A stretch of 34,764 nucleotides of DNA from an uncultured Rivibacter sp. (GCA_946480925.1 CAMLLU010000062.1:1-34764); one strand, 5' to 3'. Shown: positions 17,705-25,979, counted from the stretch's first letter. Notes: generated by a model not told the origin, from the sequence alone. Made by a program: numbers and translations.

Positions 17705-19406
17705 CTGAGCGCCGCTCGTTGATGAACTGCTGGGCCTGCTGCTTCGCGGCATCTCCCGCCACGTGGTCCAGCGCTTCCTTGCCCGCCTCCTTGACGGCTT
17801 CCTTGGCCGCGGCCTTCGCAGCCGTCTTGGCCACCTCGGTGCCCACGGCCGTCACCACCTTGCCGGTGCCCGGCGCGGTGGCCACGCTGATGGCGTTGCT
17901 GGCGAAGCTGATGCCGGCCTTCGCTGCCTCGGCCTTCACGTTGCCGCCATTGATGGCCGTGCGGGCGATGTCGAGCCCACCGGAATACGCATTGGCCACC
18001 ATCGAGCCAAAAGCCGCCGCTTGGCTCACCAGCGGAATCTTCAAGGCCGCCACGGCCCCCATGGCTTTCGAGCCGATGTCGTAGAACACCGAGAAGCCCT
18101 TCATCACGCCGCTCACGATCTTCTTCGCCTGGCCGCCCTTCACGGTCTTCTCGAGAGGCACGTTCTCCTGGCCCTTGAGCATGGCCTGCGCAGCCTCCAG
18201 GTCGGCCCCGGTCATGAACAGGCGAGGCTGCTCGGCGATCGCCGGCGCAGGCGTGCGGTTCACCTTCTCCATGAACTCGCGCAGGTCGTTGCGGCCGATC
18301 AGGCCGTCGTCCGACTTGCGCCACCCTGTGCTCTTGTGGCCGTACTCGGTGTTGTCGAGCATGCCGAACAGCACCGGATCCCGCAGCAGGTGCTTGGCGG
18401 CTTCCACGTTCTCGCGCTTGCTGCTCGGGTCACCGATGATCTTCTGCAGCTTCTCACGGTCGAACAGGCGGCCGTCGAAGAAGTCGTTGGCGTTCCTCTC
18501 CAACGTCTCGAGGGTCTTGAGCTGGTCGGCGCCCAACTGGATGTTGCGGCTCAGGGCATCGTTCAGGGCGGCACGTTTGATGCGCTCGTCGCCCTCCTTG
18601 CCGGTGACCTGCTTCCACTCGTCCGGGTGGTCCAGCATGTAGCGTGCGGCGGCCACCAGCTGCGGTGGGCGCTTGCCGTCGAAGGTGCCGTCCACGATCT
18701 CCTGCAGCGTCTTCAGCGAAGTCTTCTTCGGCAGGAAGTCCGAATACGCGTACAGCTCCTTGAGCGCGTCGTTGCGAGTGATCTCGCGCGGCGTGTTGCC
18801 GCCGTCTGAAGGGATGTAGTTGTGCTTGAAGCTTTCGGCCTGCTGCCGGCGGTAGGCGATCACCTCCGGCTGGCTGTTCAACTTGTCCCGTGCCCTCTTT
18901 TTCTTGAGGAAGCCGAAGATGCCTTTGCCGCCTGAAGGAGGGTTCTTGTTGAACTCTTCCAGCATCTCCTTGCCTTTTTCCGCCATCAACTGTTCCGGCG
19001 TTGCCGGCTGCATGAAGTTGGGCATCGGCAGCGACACCAGGGGTTGCTGCACCGTCGGCTGCTGCGCCACGGGTTGCCACCAAGAGGCGTCCTGCGCGCG
19101 GGGGCCTTCGGGCGGCCTGGCGGCCACGGGCGCCTGCGGCAGGGCGCCGAACGTGGGCATCGGCACGTCCACCACGGAGCGCGGCATCGGCAGGTTGATC
19201 AGCGGGCCCGAGTTGAGGGCCGGCATGGTGAACGGCGTTGCAGCCGGGCCGGCGCTTGCGGGCAGCCCCTGCATCGACGACCTCACCGCGGCATCGAGCC
19301 CTTGTTGCAGCGCCGGCGGCAGGCCGTTGGGCTGGGCGGGTGTGCTGCCGTTGACCGGCAGCGGCTGGGCTGTCGGAAGCATCCTGTTGATGACGTGCAG
19401 GTCCAT
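17700..19406 (-). CDS. hrpF: HrpF/PopF/NolX-like type III translocon protein
   Basis: Predicted secreted translocon component that inserts in the host membrane to let effectors through. It has 568 residues, with the start at the ATG at 19406 (MDLHVINRMLPTAQ) behind AGGGAAA. The longer frame reaching 19784 crosses the promoter and hrcU and is rejected. The N-terminus is Pro/Gln-rich without a Sec signal. Two related helical units of the HrpF/NolX kind are visible. The first is at about 209-266 (RNDALKELYAYSDFLP, RPPQLVAAARYMLDHPDEW). The second spans about 314-382 (REKLQKIIGD, ENVEAAKHLLRDP, DDGLIGRNDLREFME). Hydrophobic stretches at about 430-475 suit membrane insertion. The C-terminus is Ala/Lys-rich. 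It is divergent from hrcU and has its own PIP box. The assignment rests on remembered family patterns and context. Confidence 0.75.
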   Translation of the reverse strand: MDLHVINRMLPTAQPLPVNGSTPAQPNGLPPALQQGLDAAVRSSMQGLPASAGPAATPFTMPALNSGPLINLPMPRSVVDVPMPTFGALPQAPVAARPPEGPRAQDASWWQPVAQQPTVQQPLVSLPMPNFMQPATPEQLMAEKGKEMLEEFNKNPPSGGKGIFGFLKKKRARDKLNSQPEVIAYRRQQAESFKHNYIPSDGGNTPREITRNDALKELYAYSDFLPKKTSLKTLQEIVDGTFDGKRPPQLVAAARYMLDHPDEWKQVTGKEGDERIKRAALNDALSRNIQLGADQLKTLETLERNANDFFDGRLFDREKLQKIIGDPSSKRENVEAAKHLLRDPVLFGMLDNTEYGHKSTGWRKSDDGLIGRNDLREFMEKVNRTPAPAIAEQPRLFMTGADLEAAQAMLKGQENVPLEKTVKGGQAKKIVSGVMKGFSVFYDIGSKAMGAVAALKIPLVSQAAAFGSMVANAYSGGLDIARTAINGGNVKAEAAKAGISFASNAISVATAPGTGKVVTAVGTEVAKTAAKAAAKEAVKEAGKEALDHVAGDAAKQQAQQFINERRSA

Positions 19407-19505
19407 GTCGTTTTCCCTGAAAAGTTGAAGAAGGCGAGCCTCCGGCGGCTCCTGAGGGGGCAGCGGCAGATGATTCCGGCACGTGCGAACACCTTTCTTG
19501 CCTAT

Positions 19506-19530
19506 GCGAAACGCTGTGCGCGAATGCGAA
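19506..19530 (-). promoter_or_regulatory. PIP box for the hrpF-like gene
   Basis: On the minus strand TTCGC-N15-TTCGC is exact (arms 19526-19530 and 19506-19510). At N30 the hexamer is AATCAT (19475-19470), one mismatch from YANNNT. Of the six PIP boxes it is the one without a perfect -10. Confidence 0.75.
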
Positions 19531-19555
19531 GCCGGCACGCATCGCGAAGGAAGGC

Positions 19556-19616
19556 TTCGCTTCGGTCGGCATCGCTTCGCGCGGCTCTCGTGCTTCGAAC
19601 CGTGCATGTCTAGATT
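19556..19616 (+). promoter_or_regulatory. hrcU: PIP box and -10 for hrcU
   Basis: TTCGC (19556-19560), N15, TTCGC (19576-19580), N30, TAGATT (19611-19616). This fits the HrpX/HrpB promoter consensus exactly. It lies only 25 bp from the divergent PIP box of the hrpF-like gene. The transcript would start near 19623, which rules out the upstream ATG at 19606 as the hrcU start. Confidence 0.87.
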
Positions 19617-19665
19617 GGCGCGTGTCGCAGCGCACGCGCTGCTCCTTGCATTGCAGGCTGCCCAC

Positions 19666-20736
19666 ATGTCCGGCGAAAAGACCGAAGAGCCAACACAGAA
19701 GAAGCTCGACGACGCGCGCAAGAAGGGCCAGAGCCCCAAGAGCCAGGACGTCAACGCCGCCGTGGGTCTGGTCGGCCTGCTCATCGCGCTGATCGTGATG
19801 GCCGAGTCGATGTTCGACCGGTTGTCGGACCTGATGCTGCGCGCGCTGAATCAGGGCCTCGTGGCCAGGAGCAACCAGGAGCTGATGGCCTTGATGGTCG
19901 AGACGCTGAAGACCGGCATCATGACCGTGCTGCCCTTCATCGCTGCCTCGGTGGTGCTGGGCATCGTCGCTTCGTTCGGCCAGGTGGGCTTCAACCTCTC
20001 GTTCGAGCCCATCAGCCCCAAGTTCGACAAGCTCAACCCCGCGGAAGGGCTGAAGAAGCTGTTCTCGGTGCGCTCGCTCATCGACTTCCTGAAGATGGTC
20101 GTCAAGGCCATCGCGCTGGGCGCGGTGCTGTGGGTGCTGATCAAGGGCATGGTGCCGCTGCTGGTGGGCGCCACCTATTTCGACCCCGCGGGCGTGGGCG
20201 TGCTGGGCTGGAAGTCGATGATCAAGCTGCTGGCCGCGGGCTGCCTGGTGTTCATCGTCGTGGGTCCGGTGGACTTCGGCCTCCAGCTGTGGCTGTTCAA
20301 GCGCGACCAGAAGATGTCGAAGGACGAGGTCAAGCGCGAACACAAGGAAAGCGAGGGCGACCCGCAGCTCAAGGGCCAGCGCAAGCAGATCGCGCAGGAG
20401 ATGGCCACTTCGCCGCCCGAGAAGCGCGTGCCCGGCGCTTCGGTGGTGGTCACCAACCCCACGCACTATGCCGTGGCGCTGCGTTACGAGCCGGGCGAGA
20501 CGCCGCTGCCCATCATCGTGGCCAAGGGCATGGACGCCGAGGCCATGCGCATCCGCGGCATTGCCGAAAAGTCCGGCGTGCCCATCGTCGGCAACCCGCC
20601 GCTGGCGCGAGCGCTGCACAAGCTCAATCTCGACGATCCCATCCCCGAAGAGCTCTTCGAGGCCGTGGCCGCGGTGCTGCGCTGGGTGGGCTACCTGAAG
20701 ACGCTGTCGCCCGGCAACAAGGAGCCAGGCGGCTGA
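19666..20736 (+). CDS. hrcU: Type III secretion export-apparatus switch protein HrcU (SctU)
   Basis: Inner-membrane export gate and substrate-specificity switch of the Hrp T3SS, homologous to FlhB and YscU. It has 356 residues, beginning MSGEKTEEPTQKKLDDARKKGQ. Four hydrophobic segments fall at about 31-47, 85-105, 146-170 and 186-206. The cytoplasmic domain carries the autocleavage motif NPTH at 264-267. The ATG at 19666 lies about 43 nt after the predicted transcription start. Translation of the longer frame from 19606 would overlap the -10. In Xanthomonas hrcU is directly followed by hrcV. Here a minus-strand gene and about 500 bp of non-coding DNA separate them. Confidence 0.95.
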   Translation: MSGEKTEEPTQKKLDDARKKGQSPKSQDVNAAVGLVGLLIALIVMAESMFDRLSDLMLRALNQGLVARSNQELMALMVETLKTGIMTVLPFIAASVVLGIVASFGQVGFNLSFEPISPKFDKLNPAEGLKKLFSVRSLIDFLKMVVKAIALGAVLWVLIKGMVPLLVGATYFDPAGVGVLGWKSMIKLLAAGCLVFIVVGPVDFGLQLWLFKRDQKMSKDEVKREHKESEGDPQLKGQRKQIAQEMATSPPEKRVPGASVVVTNPTHYAVALRYEPGETPLPIIVAKGMDAEAMRIRGIAEKSGVPIVGNPPLARALHKLNLDDPIPEELFEAVAAVLRWVGYLKTLSPGNKEPGG

Positions 20737-20741
20737 AAAAG

Positions 20742-20764
20742 CATGCCTCCACCGTGGAGGCATG
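20742..20764. terminator. Perfect hairpin after hrcU
   Basis: CATGCCTCCA (20742-20751) pairs perfectly with TGGAGGCATG (20755-20764) around a 3-nt loop, 5 nt after the hrcU stop. The plus side lacks a T-tract, but AAAAA precedes the stem. It would therefore be a classical terminator for minus-strand transcripts and probably also ends the hrcU message. Confidence 0.6.
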
Positions 20765-21239
20765 GCTCTTACAGCGCGTGCTTCCTGGTGGACTCGGCGT
20801 CACTGGTGTCGTCGCCAGCCCCTTGCCTTCCTGTCATTTCGCGAACCGCGCTTTGTCACCGTTGCGAGTGCGGCTGCCAGCGTACCGAGCCATGGCAAGC
20901 ATGGCGCTTCGGAGCAACCCTTCGACGTTCCAGTCGCCAGTTGCCGACCCTGTATGGCAGTGAGAACCTGTATGGGGTGACAGCGCGCCCAGGCGAGCCG
21001 ACGCAAGCCGACGGAGGTCGGGGCTGTGGTATTGCGGGGCTGACGAACCTGCGGGGCACAAAGGCTGAGTCACGAGGGACTCGACCGCATGGGTTCTTCG
21101 AAGAAGATCTTTCCTCGGCGTGAGCCGAGGAGTGGGCTCCGCAGCCCGGCGCGAATGCGACGAAGACGTTCGTCGGCGCCGTGCTGCGGCCGTGGAGGAT
21201 CCAGGGGGCGAGGGGGCTTGTGTCGCCCCCTTGCACTCG
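20765..21239. other. 475-bp non-coding stretch with several hairpins, possible dispersed repeat
   Basis: Open frames here are arginine- and cysteine-rich and do not look like genes. Visible structures are a hairpin TCCTCGGC-GTGA-GCCGAGGA (21112-21131) and a GC stem GGGGGCGA (21204-21211) with TCGCCCCC (21223-21230) just after the stop of the minus-strand effector candidate. The latter could end that transcript. The hypothetical translations recall low-quality ORFs annotated in repeated intergenic DNA of Comamonadaceae, but this is from memory and unverified. Confidence 0.35.
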
Positions 21240-23510
21240 TTACTCGTCCACCTTTTCCTTGCCTTTTCGCGACGGTTCGGCCGAGGCCTCCGGTGCTTTC
21301 GTCTCCGGGGTCGATTCCGGAATGTTGATGACGATCTCCTTGACTCCGGACGCGGAGGCCTCGCCGGGGCGGGGCGGTGAGGACAGCGGCACTTCGGCCT
21401 GCGTCGGCAACGGGCCCAGCGCCGCTTGCACGTCCTTCGCGAACTTCAGCGTCTGGCCGATGGCGTCCTGTCCCAGCAGATCGTTCGCCTCGCGGCTGGC
21501 CTGCGTGCCCCTTCGATTCGACGTGTATTCGGCGGCACCGCCCGCGATGCCGCGCCCGACCTGCGACATCAGGCCCGGGTCCGTTTCGGCCTCGCGCCGG
21601 TTGTTCTTCACCGTGATGGCCGTGTGCTGGTTCGTCGCACCGATGTAAGCCATGACGCCGGACGCTGCAGGAACAGCGAGTGCCTGACGCAGCGGTGCCT
21701 CCTTGGTGCCGCCCACGATGGCCGACGACGCCTTGCCGATGACCGACGATGCAGCGCTGCCCAACACTCCCAGGTGGAACATCTGGCCAAGGCGCTGCGC
21801 GGTCTGGGCCGAGAACTCCCGCATCGTGTACTTGGCCTTCACGTCGGCTACCAGCTGCTGCGAGAACACCGATTTCTCCGACGCCACCAACAGCGATTCC
21901 GCCAACCCCCCCGGGGTCAGCTCCGTGAGCTTGCCTTCCTTCAGCTTCTTCTCGTCTGCCACCAGGGCGTTCAACGCCGCTTCGTCCTTGGCGCCGTCGG
22001 TGCGTGGGGTCACGGTCTTCGAGGAGCCTTCCAGCTCTTTCAAGCCGGCGATCTGCCGCTTCACCTCCGCCGACACGTGCTTGACGACAGACTGCTCAGG
22101 CGTGTTGACGAAGTTGCGCAGCTTCTTGGCGTCGATGTCCGAGGCCTCGAGCGGCTGGCCGCTCTTGAGCTTTGCGTTGCCGGCGTCGGTGAAGAAGTCG
22201 CCGTACAAGAGGTTCAGCTTGTTGTTGTATTCCTGCTTGTTCCGCTCGTCGAAGCCGGCAGCCACGTGCTGACCCGCCGTCAACACGATCGAAGCGACCG
22301 TTTGCGCCGTCGGCGAGACGAATTTCCCCAGGTCGAGCTTGCTCATCACGCCCGTGTAGCCGGCCACGGGGGCACGCAGCGTGCGGGGAATGGCCTGGTA
22401 CGTGTTGCCTTTCCACTGCCGCTCGTGTGCGCCCTGCGTCATCATGAAGTCGAGCTGCGTGCCATACAGCTTCGCTTCCGTCTCGAGCACGCGCGCCACC
22501 TGCTCCTGCAGCTTCTGCTTCGCCGCCGGATCCAGGCTTTCCAGCTTCGACTCCAGGTGGGTATCGGAGGCGATGCCGAGTTCCTTCATCGTGTTCTGCA
22601 GCGCATCGTGCGCACCGCTGAACTCCTTCACGTCGAGTTCGAACTTCTTCGACAGCTCGGGCAGATAGTGCTTGTCGTTGATGTTTTTCTTGTCGGGCAC
22701 GATGACCGGGCCGCCGTGTTCACGGATCGACTCGCACAGCGTGACCACTGCGGACTGCTGGAAGGCGTTCATCGGCGCGCCCACTGCGGCTGCAGCAAAG
22801 CCCAGCCCGGCGCCGGCCCAGGAGCCCCTGTCGGCGCCGGTAAAGGGCGACGCGATGTACTGGATCGCGTTGTTCAGGAATGAGCCGGTCGGGTTGGGCA
22901 GGCCTGAGCGGAAGGCTGCACTGCGCAGCGCTTCGATGTCCTTCTCTCCCAGCCCTTGTGCCGCGTACCACTCCTTCACTTTCTCGTCCGTGACGCCCTT
23001 CATCAGGTCGCCATTGGTCGCGGCACGGTTCTCGGCAACACCTGGCCCCATGCGGCGGAGGTCGTTGACCAGCTCGGCGGCCTTCGCGGTGTCCACCGGG
23101 CGCTCCTTGGCGGCCTTGATTGCCGTCTCCAGCCGTTCCATCACAGCAGCGGCAGGCCGTTCCACGCTGGCGGCTCCCTGCACCTGTGCCGTGGCAACCG
23201 GCTGCGGGGTCTCGCTGTGGATGGCCCCCATCTCGATGTCACCTGTGGCGGGCGGCGTAACGCGCATCCCAAGCAGCTGTGCCAGGGTCGTTGCACTGCT
23301 GGACACGGCAGACATCGCTGCGTTGGCGAAACGCCGGGAGGCACTTACATCGTCGGGGCCGCGCTGGCTGCGGCCCGACAACCCCAAGTGGCTGCTGGAG
23401 GGGTTCTCGGTGGGCCTGGCGAGTGATGAGTCGCTCCGCTCTACGTTGCCCGGAAGCAATTGGGCGGGGCTGGAGGTGATTCCCGGGCTTGAAATCTTGT
23501 CGGTGCTCAT
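21240..23510 (-). CDS. Large PIP-controlled protein, probable type III effector of unknown family
   Basis: A 756-residue protein not recognised. The start is the ATG at 23510 (MSTDKISSPGITSSPAQLLPG) behind AGGAG. The longer frame to 23708 runs through the promoter. Residues 1-50 are rich in Ser, Pro and Thr with few hydrophobics, as in type III signals. No Sec signal is seen. A hydrophobic helix-like stretch AGAGLGFAAAAVGAP lies mid N-terminal half, and two more Ala/Gly/Ser-rich stretches (LGVLGSAASSVIGKASSAIVGG, LRQALAVPAASGVMAY) lie in the C-terminal third. The middle is charged and helical. The tail is Lys/Glu-rich (PSRKGKEKVDE). It has an exact PIP box and -10 and sits inside the hrp cluster, divergent from hrcV. 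The effector role is inferred from regulation, context and N-terminal composition. A second translocon or accessory protein is the alternative. Confidence 0.7.
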   Translation of the reverse strand: MSTDKISSPGITSSPAQLLPGNVERSDSSLARPTENPSSSHLGLSGRSQRGPDDVSASRRFANAAMSAVSSSATTLAQLLGMRVTPPATGDIEMGAIHSETPQPVATAQVQGAASVERPAAAVMERLETAIKAAKERPVDTAKAAELVNDLRRMGPGVAENRAATNGDLMKGVTDEKVKEWYAAQGLGEKDIEALRSAAFRSGLPNPTGSFLNNAIQYIASPFTGADRGSWAGAGLGFAAAAVGAPMNAFQQSAVVTLCESIREHGGPVIVPDKKNINDKHYLPELSKKFELDVKEFSGAHDALQNTMKELGIASDTHLESKLESLDPAAKQKLQEQVARVLETEAKLYGTQLDFMMTQGAHERQWKGNTYQAIPRTLRAPVAGYTGVMSKLDLGKFVSPTAQTVASIVLTAGQHVAAGFDERNKQEYNNKLNLLYGDFFTDAGNAKLKSGQPLEASDIDAKKLRNFVNTPEQSVVKHVSAEVKRQIAGLKELEGSSKTVTPRTDGAKDEAALNALVADEKKLKEGKLTELTPGGLAESLLVASEKSVFSQQLVADVKAKYTMREFSAQTAQRLGQMFHLGVLGSAASSVIGKASSAIVGGTKEAPLRQALAVPAASGVMAYIGATNQHTAITVKNNRREAETDPGLMSQVGRGIAGGAAEYTSNRRGTQASREANDLLGQDAIGQTLKFAKDVQAALGPLPTQAEVPLSSPPRPGEASASGVKEIVINIPESTPETKAPEASAEPSRKGKEKVDE

Positions 23511-23547
23511 GGCGGTGTTCTCCTGTTGCGGTTGATGCAGCACCGAA

Positions 23548-23608
23548 ATGGTGGGCGCGCCATGTTTGTGCACCGTCATCAAACCGAAATGTTGCGGCTT
23601 GGTGCGAA
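23548..23608 (-). promoter_or_regulatory. PIP box and -10 for the unknown effector candidate
   Basis: On the minus strand TTCGC-N15-TTCGG (arms 23604-23608 and 23584-23588), then N30 and CACCAT (23553-23548), which fits YANNNT. The predicted leader to the ATG at 23510 is about 30 nt. Confidence 0.82.
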
Positions 23609-23652
23609 AGCCTTCGCCTGCAGCTCCCACAGATGCCGCGTGGGGCGCGAGC

Positions 23653-23714
23653 TTCGCGCCGCCGAGCCGCCCTTCGCCTGGGCGCCGATCACGACGCGTG
23701 CCTGCCAATAGATT
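23653..23714 (+). promoter_or_regulatory. PIP box and -10 for the hrcV operon
   Basis: TTCGC (23653-23657), N15, TTCGC (23673-23677), N31, TAGATT (23709-23714). This is an exact HrpX/HrpB-type promoter, and it shares its -10 hexamer with the hrcU and GNAT promoters. The divergent PIP box lies 44 bp away. The predicted start near 23721 excludes the frame that opens at 23548. Confidence 0.87.
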
Positions 23715-23784
23715 GGGTCACCCGATGGGGCGGCGCGGTGTGCCCGTGCCCATCCACGCATTGCGTCCACCTGGAGACCGTGTC

Positions 23785-25839
23785 ATGGCACTTCGCCTCA
23801 ACCCCACGATGGGCAACGACCTCACGATGGCCGTGCTCATCGTGGCGATCGTCGCTTTGATGATCCTGCCGTTGCCCACGGCGCTCATCGACACGCTGCT
23901 GGCCATCAACATCGCCGCCAGCGTGCTGCTCCTGATGACCACGCTGTTCATACCGAACGCGGTGTCGCTGTCGACCTTCCCGTCGCTGCTGCTGTTCACC
24001 ACGCTGTTCCGGCTGTCGCTGAACATCGCGTCCACCAAGGCCATCCTGCTGCATGCCGATGCGGGCCACGTGATCGAAAGCTTCGGCAACCTCGTGGTGG
24101 GCGGCAACCTCGTGGTGGGCATCGTCGTGTTCATCATCATCACGGTGGTGCAGTTCATCGTGATCTCGAAGGGCTCGGAGCGCGTGGCCGAGGTCGGCGC
24201 GCGCTTCACGCTCGACGCGATGCCCGGCAAGCAGATGAGCATCGACGCTGACCTGCGTGCCGGCCTCATGACCGGCGACGAAGCCCGCCGCAAGCGCGCG
24301 ATGCTGGCGATGGAAAGCCAGATGCACGGCGGCATGGACGGGGCGATGAAATTCGTGAAGGGAGATGCGATCGCCGGTCTCATCATCACGCTGGTCAACA
24401 TCCTCGCCGGCATCGTGGTGGGCGTGCTCTACCACGGCATGACGGCCGGCGAGGCGTCCAACCGCTTCGCGGTGCTGTCGATCGGCGACGCGATGGTGTC
24501 GCAGGTTCCGTCGCTGTTCATCTGCGTGGCCGCCGGCGTGCTGATCACCCGCGTGGCCGACGAGCACGAGAAGAAGCCGCGCTCGCTGGGCCAGGAGATC
24601 AGCGCGCAGCTCACGCGCACGCCGCGCGCCATCTACCTCGCCGGTGCACTGACCATGGCGTTCGCGCTGGTGCCGGGCTTCCCTGCGTTGCAGTTCATGG
24701 CGCTGGCGGCGGGCCTGGGCTTTGCGGCCCACGTGCTGAGCAAGCGCCAGCGCAAGGAAGAGGCCAACGCGATCTCCAAGCCCATCAGCGCATTGCAGCG
24801 CGAGGGCGGCAAGGGCGAGGCACCGGCCATCCTGCAGCAGCCGCCGCACTTCGCCAAGCCGCTGGCCATCCGCATGTCGCGCCCGCTGGGCGAGCTGCTC
24901 GAGGCCGACCGGCTCGACGTGGCGCTCGAGGCGGAACGCGGCAAGCTGCAGGCTCACCTCGGCCTGCCGTTCCCGGGCGCGGCGATGTGGGTCTCGAACG
25001 ATCTCACCGGCCACCGCTTCGACGTGCTGCTCAACGACGTGCCGACCAGCCAGCACAACGTGCCGGGGCGCATGCTGCTGGTCACCGACCCGGCCTCGGC
25101 GCTGGCCGCGGGCGCCGAGCGGCACGGGCCCATCCTGGGCATGGCCGAGTCGCTGTGGGTGCCGCCCACGGCAGTGCCCGAAGCGCAACGATCCACCGGT
25201 TGCATGGACCTGGAGCACGTGATCGCCGCGCAGGTGTTCGGCGTGCTGCGCCGCCACGCGCACATGTTCATGGGCGTGCAGGAGGTGCAGTGGGTCATCG
25301 ACCGCGTGTCGCCCGAATATCCGGGCCTCGTGGCCGAGGTGCAGAAGATCCTGCCGCTGCAGCGTATTGCCGAAGTGCTGCGCCGCCTGCTGGAAGAGCA
25401 GGTGCCCATCCGCAACGTGCGCACCATCTTCGAAAGCCTCATCGCCTGGGGCCCGAAGGAGAAAGACATGCTGCTGCTCACCGAATACGTGCGCGGCGAC
25501 CTCGGCCGCTACCTCGCCTTCGAAGCGTCGGCCGGCAACGGGCATCTCTCGGCCATCCTGCTCGACCCCGGCATCGAGCAGGCCATCCGCCAGTGCATCA
25601 AGCCCACGCCGGCGGGCAACTACCTGGCCATGCCGCCCGAAAACGCCATGGCGCTCACCGAGCGCATCGCCTCCCTCGCGGGCAATCCGACGCAGGGCGT
25701 CGCGCTGGTCACGTCGATGGACATCCGCCGCTACGTGCGCAAGATGATCGAAGCCCGCCTCGACTGGCTGCGCGTGTACTCGTTCCAGGAGCTGGGCAGC
25801 CTGATCGAGCTGCGGCCCATCGGCCGCGTGAGCGGCTAG
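23785..25839 (+). CDS. hrcV: Type III secretion export gate protein HrcV (SctV)
   Basis: Large FHIPEP-family inner-membrane protein forming the nonameric export gate, homologous to FlhA and YscV. It has 684 residues, starting at the ATG at 23785 (MALRLNPTMGNDLT) behind GGAG. The N-terminal half has about seven to eight membrane segments (LIVAIVALMILPLP, LLAINIAASVLLLM and others). The conserved cytoplasmic FHIPEP loop is present (RFTLDAMPGKQMSIDADLRAG, KRAMLAMESQMHGGMDGAMKFVKGDAIAGL). The C-terminal half is the cytoplasmic docking domain for chaperone-effector complexes. It is the first gene of the hrcV-hpaP-hrcQ-hrcR-hrcS-hpaA-hpaB operon. Confidence 0.96.
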   Translation: MALRLNPTMGNDLTMAVLIVAIVALMILPLPTALIDTLLAINIAASVLLLMTTLFIPNAVSLSTFPSLLLFTTLFRLSLNIASTKAILLHADAGHVIESFGNLVVGGNLVVGIVVFIIITVVQFIVISKGSERVAEVGARFTLDAMPGKQMSIDADLRAGLMTGDEARRKRAMLAMESQMHGGMDGAMKFVKGDAIAGLIITLVNILAGIVVGVLYHGMTAGEASNRFAVLSIGDAMVSQVPSLFICVAAGVLITRVADEHEKKPRSLGQEISAQLTRTPRAIYLAGALTMAFALVPGFPALQFMALAAGLGFAAHVLSKRQRKEEANAISKPISALQREGGKGEAPAILQQPPHFAKPLAIRMSRPLGELLEADRLDVALEAERGKLQAHLGLPFPGAAMWVSNDLTGHRFDVLLNDVPTSQHNVPGRMLLVTDPASALAAGAERHGPILGMAESLWVPPTAVPEAQRSTGCMDLEHVIAAQVFGVLRRHAHMFMGVQEVQWVIDRVSPEYPGLVAEVQKILPLQRIAEVLRRLLEEQVPIRNVRTIFESLIAWGPKEKDMLLLTEYVRGDLGRYLAFEASAGNGHLSAILLDPGIEQAIRQCIKPTPAGNYLAMPPENAMALTERIASLAGNPTQGVALVTSMDIRRYVRKMIEARLDWLRVYSFQELGSLIELRPIGRVSG

Positions 25840-25841
25840 CC

Positions 25842-25979
25842 ATGGAGCAACCCCGTAGCGCCTTCGGCGCTCCCCCTCAAGGGGGGCGGCCTGCAAGACA
25901 CGCCAGCGGACCGGCAAAGCCGGATCCGCGGCGTCCGCCGGGCTTGCGCCGGATCCATGCGATGCGCAGTGCCGCTTAG
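25842..25979 (+). repeat. Intergenic hairpin-rich repeat between hrcV and hpaP
   Basis: This 157-bp gap holds GCGCC-TTC-GGCGC (25858-25870), CCCCCT-CA-AGGGGG (25872-25885) and a CCGGATCC/CGGATCCG inverted motif. The CCCCCTCAAGGGGG core is, from memory, typical of short dispersed intergenic elements in Comamonadaceae. An ATG at 25842 opens a 45-codon frame, but the peptide is Arg/Pro-rich and looks like the translated repeat. It may weaken or partly terminate the operon transcript. Confidence 0.45.

Noticed and set aside
15104..17752. Very long minus-strand open frame opposite the TonB receptor
   Set aside because: It is the antisense shadow of a GC-rich gene. The peptide is His/Arg/Gln-rich with no domain, while the plus strand encodes a complete receptor.
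19485..19510. GCGAA-N16-GCGAA overlapping the hrpF-like PIP box
   Set aside because: The spacing is one base too long. The neighbouring GCGAA-N15-GCGAA at 19506-19530 is exact and was chosen.
21240..23510. Assignment of the large unknown protein to HopD1/XopB
   Set aside because: I compared it with my memory of HopD1 and saw no matching blocks, so no family name is given.
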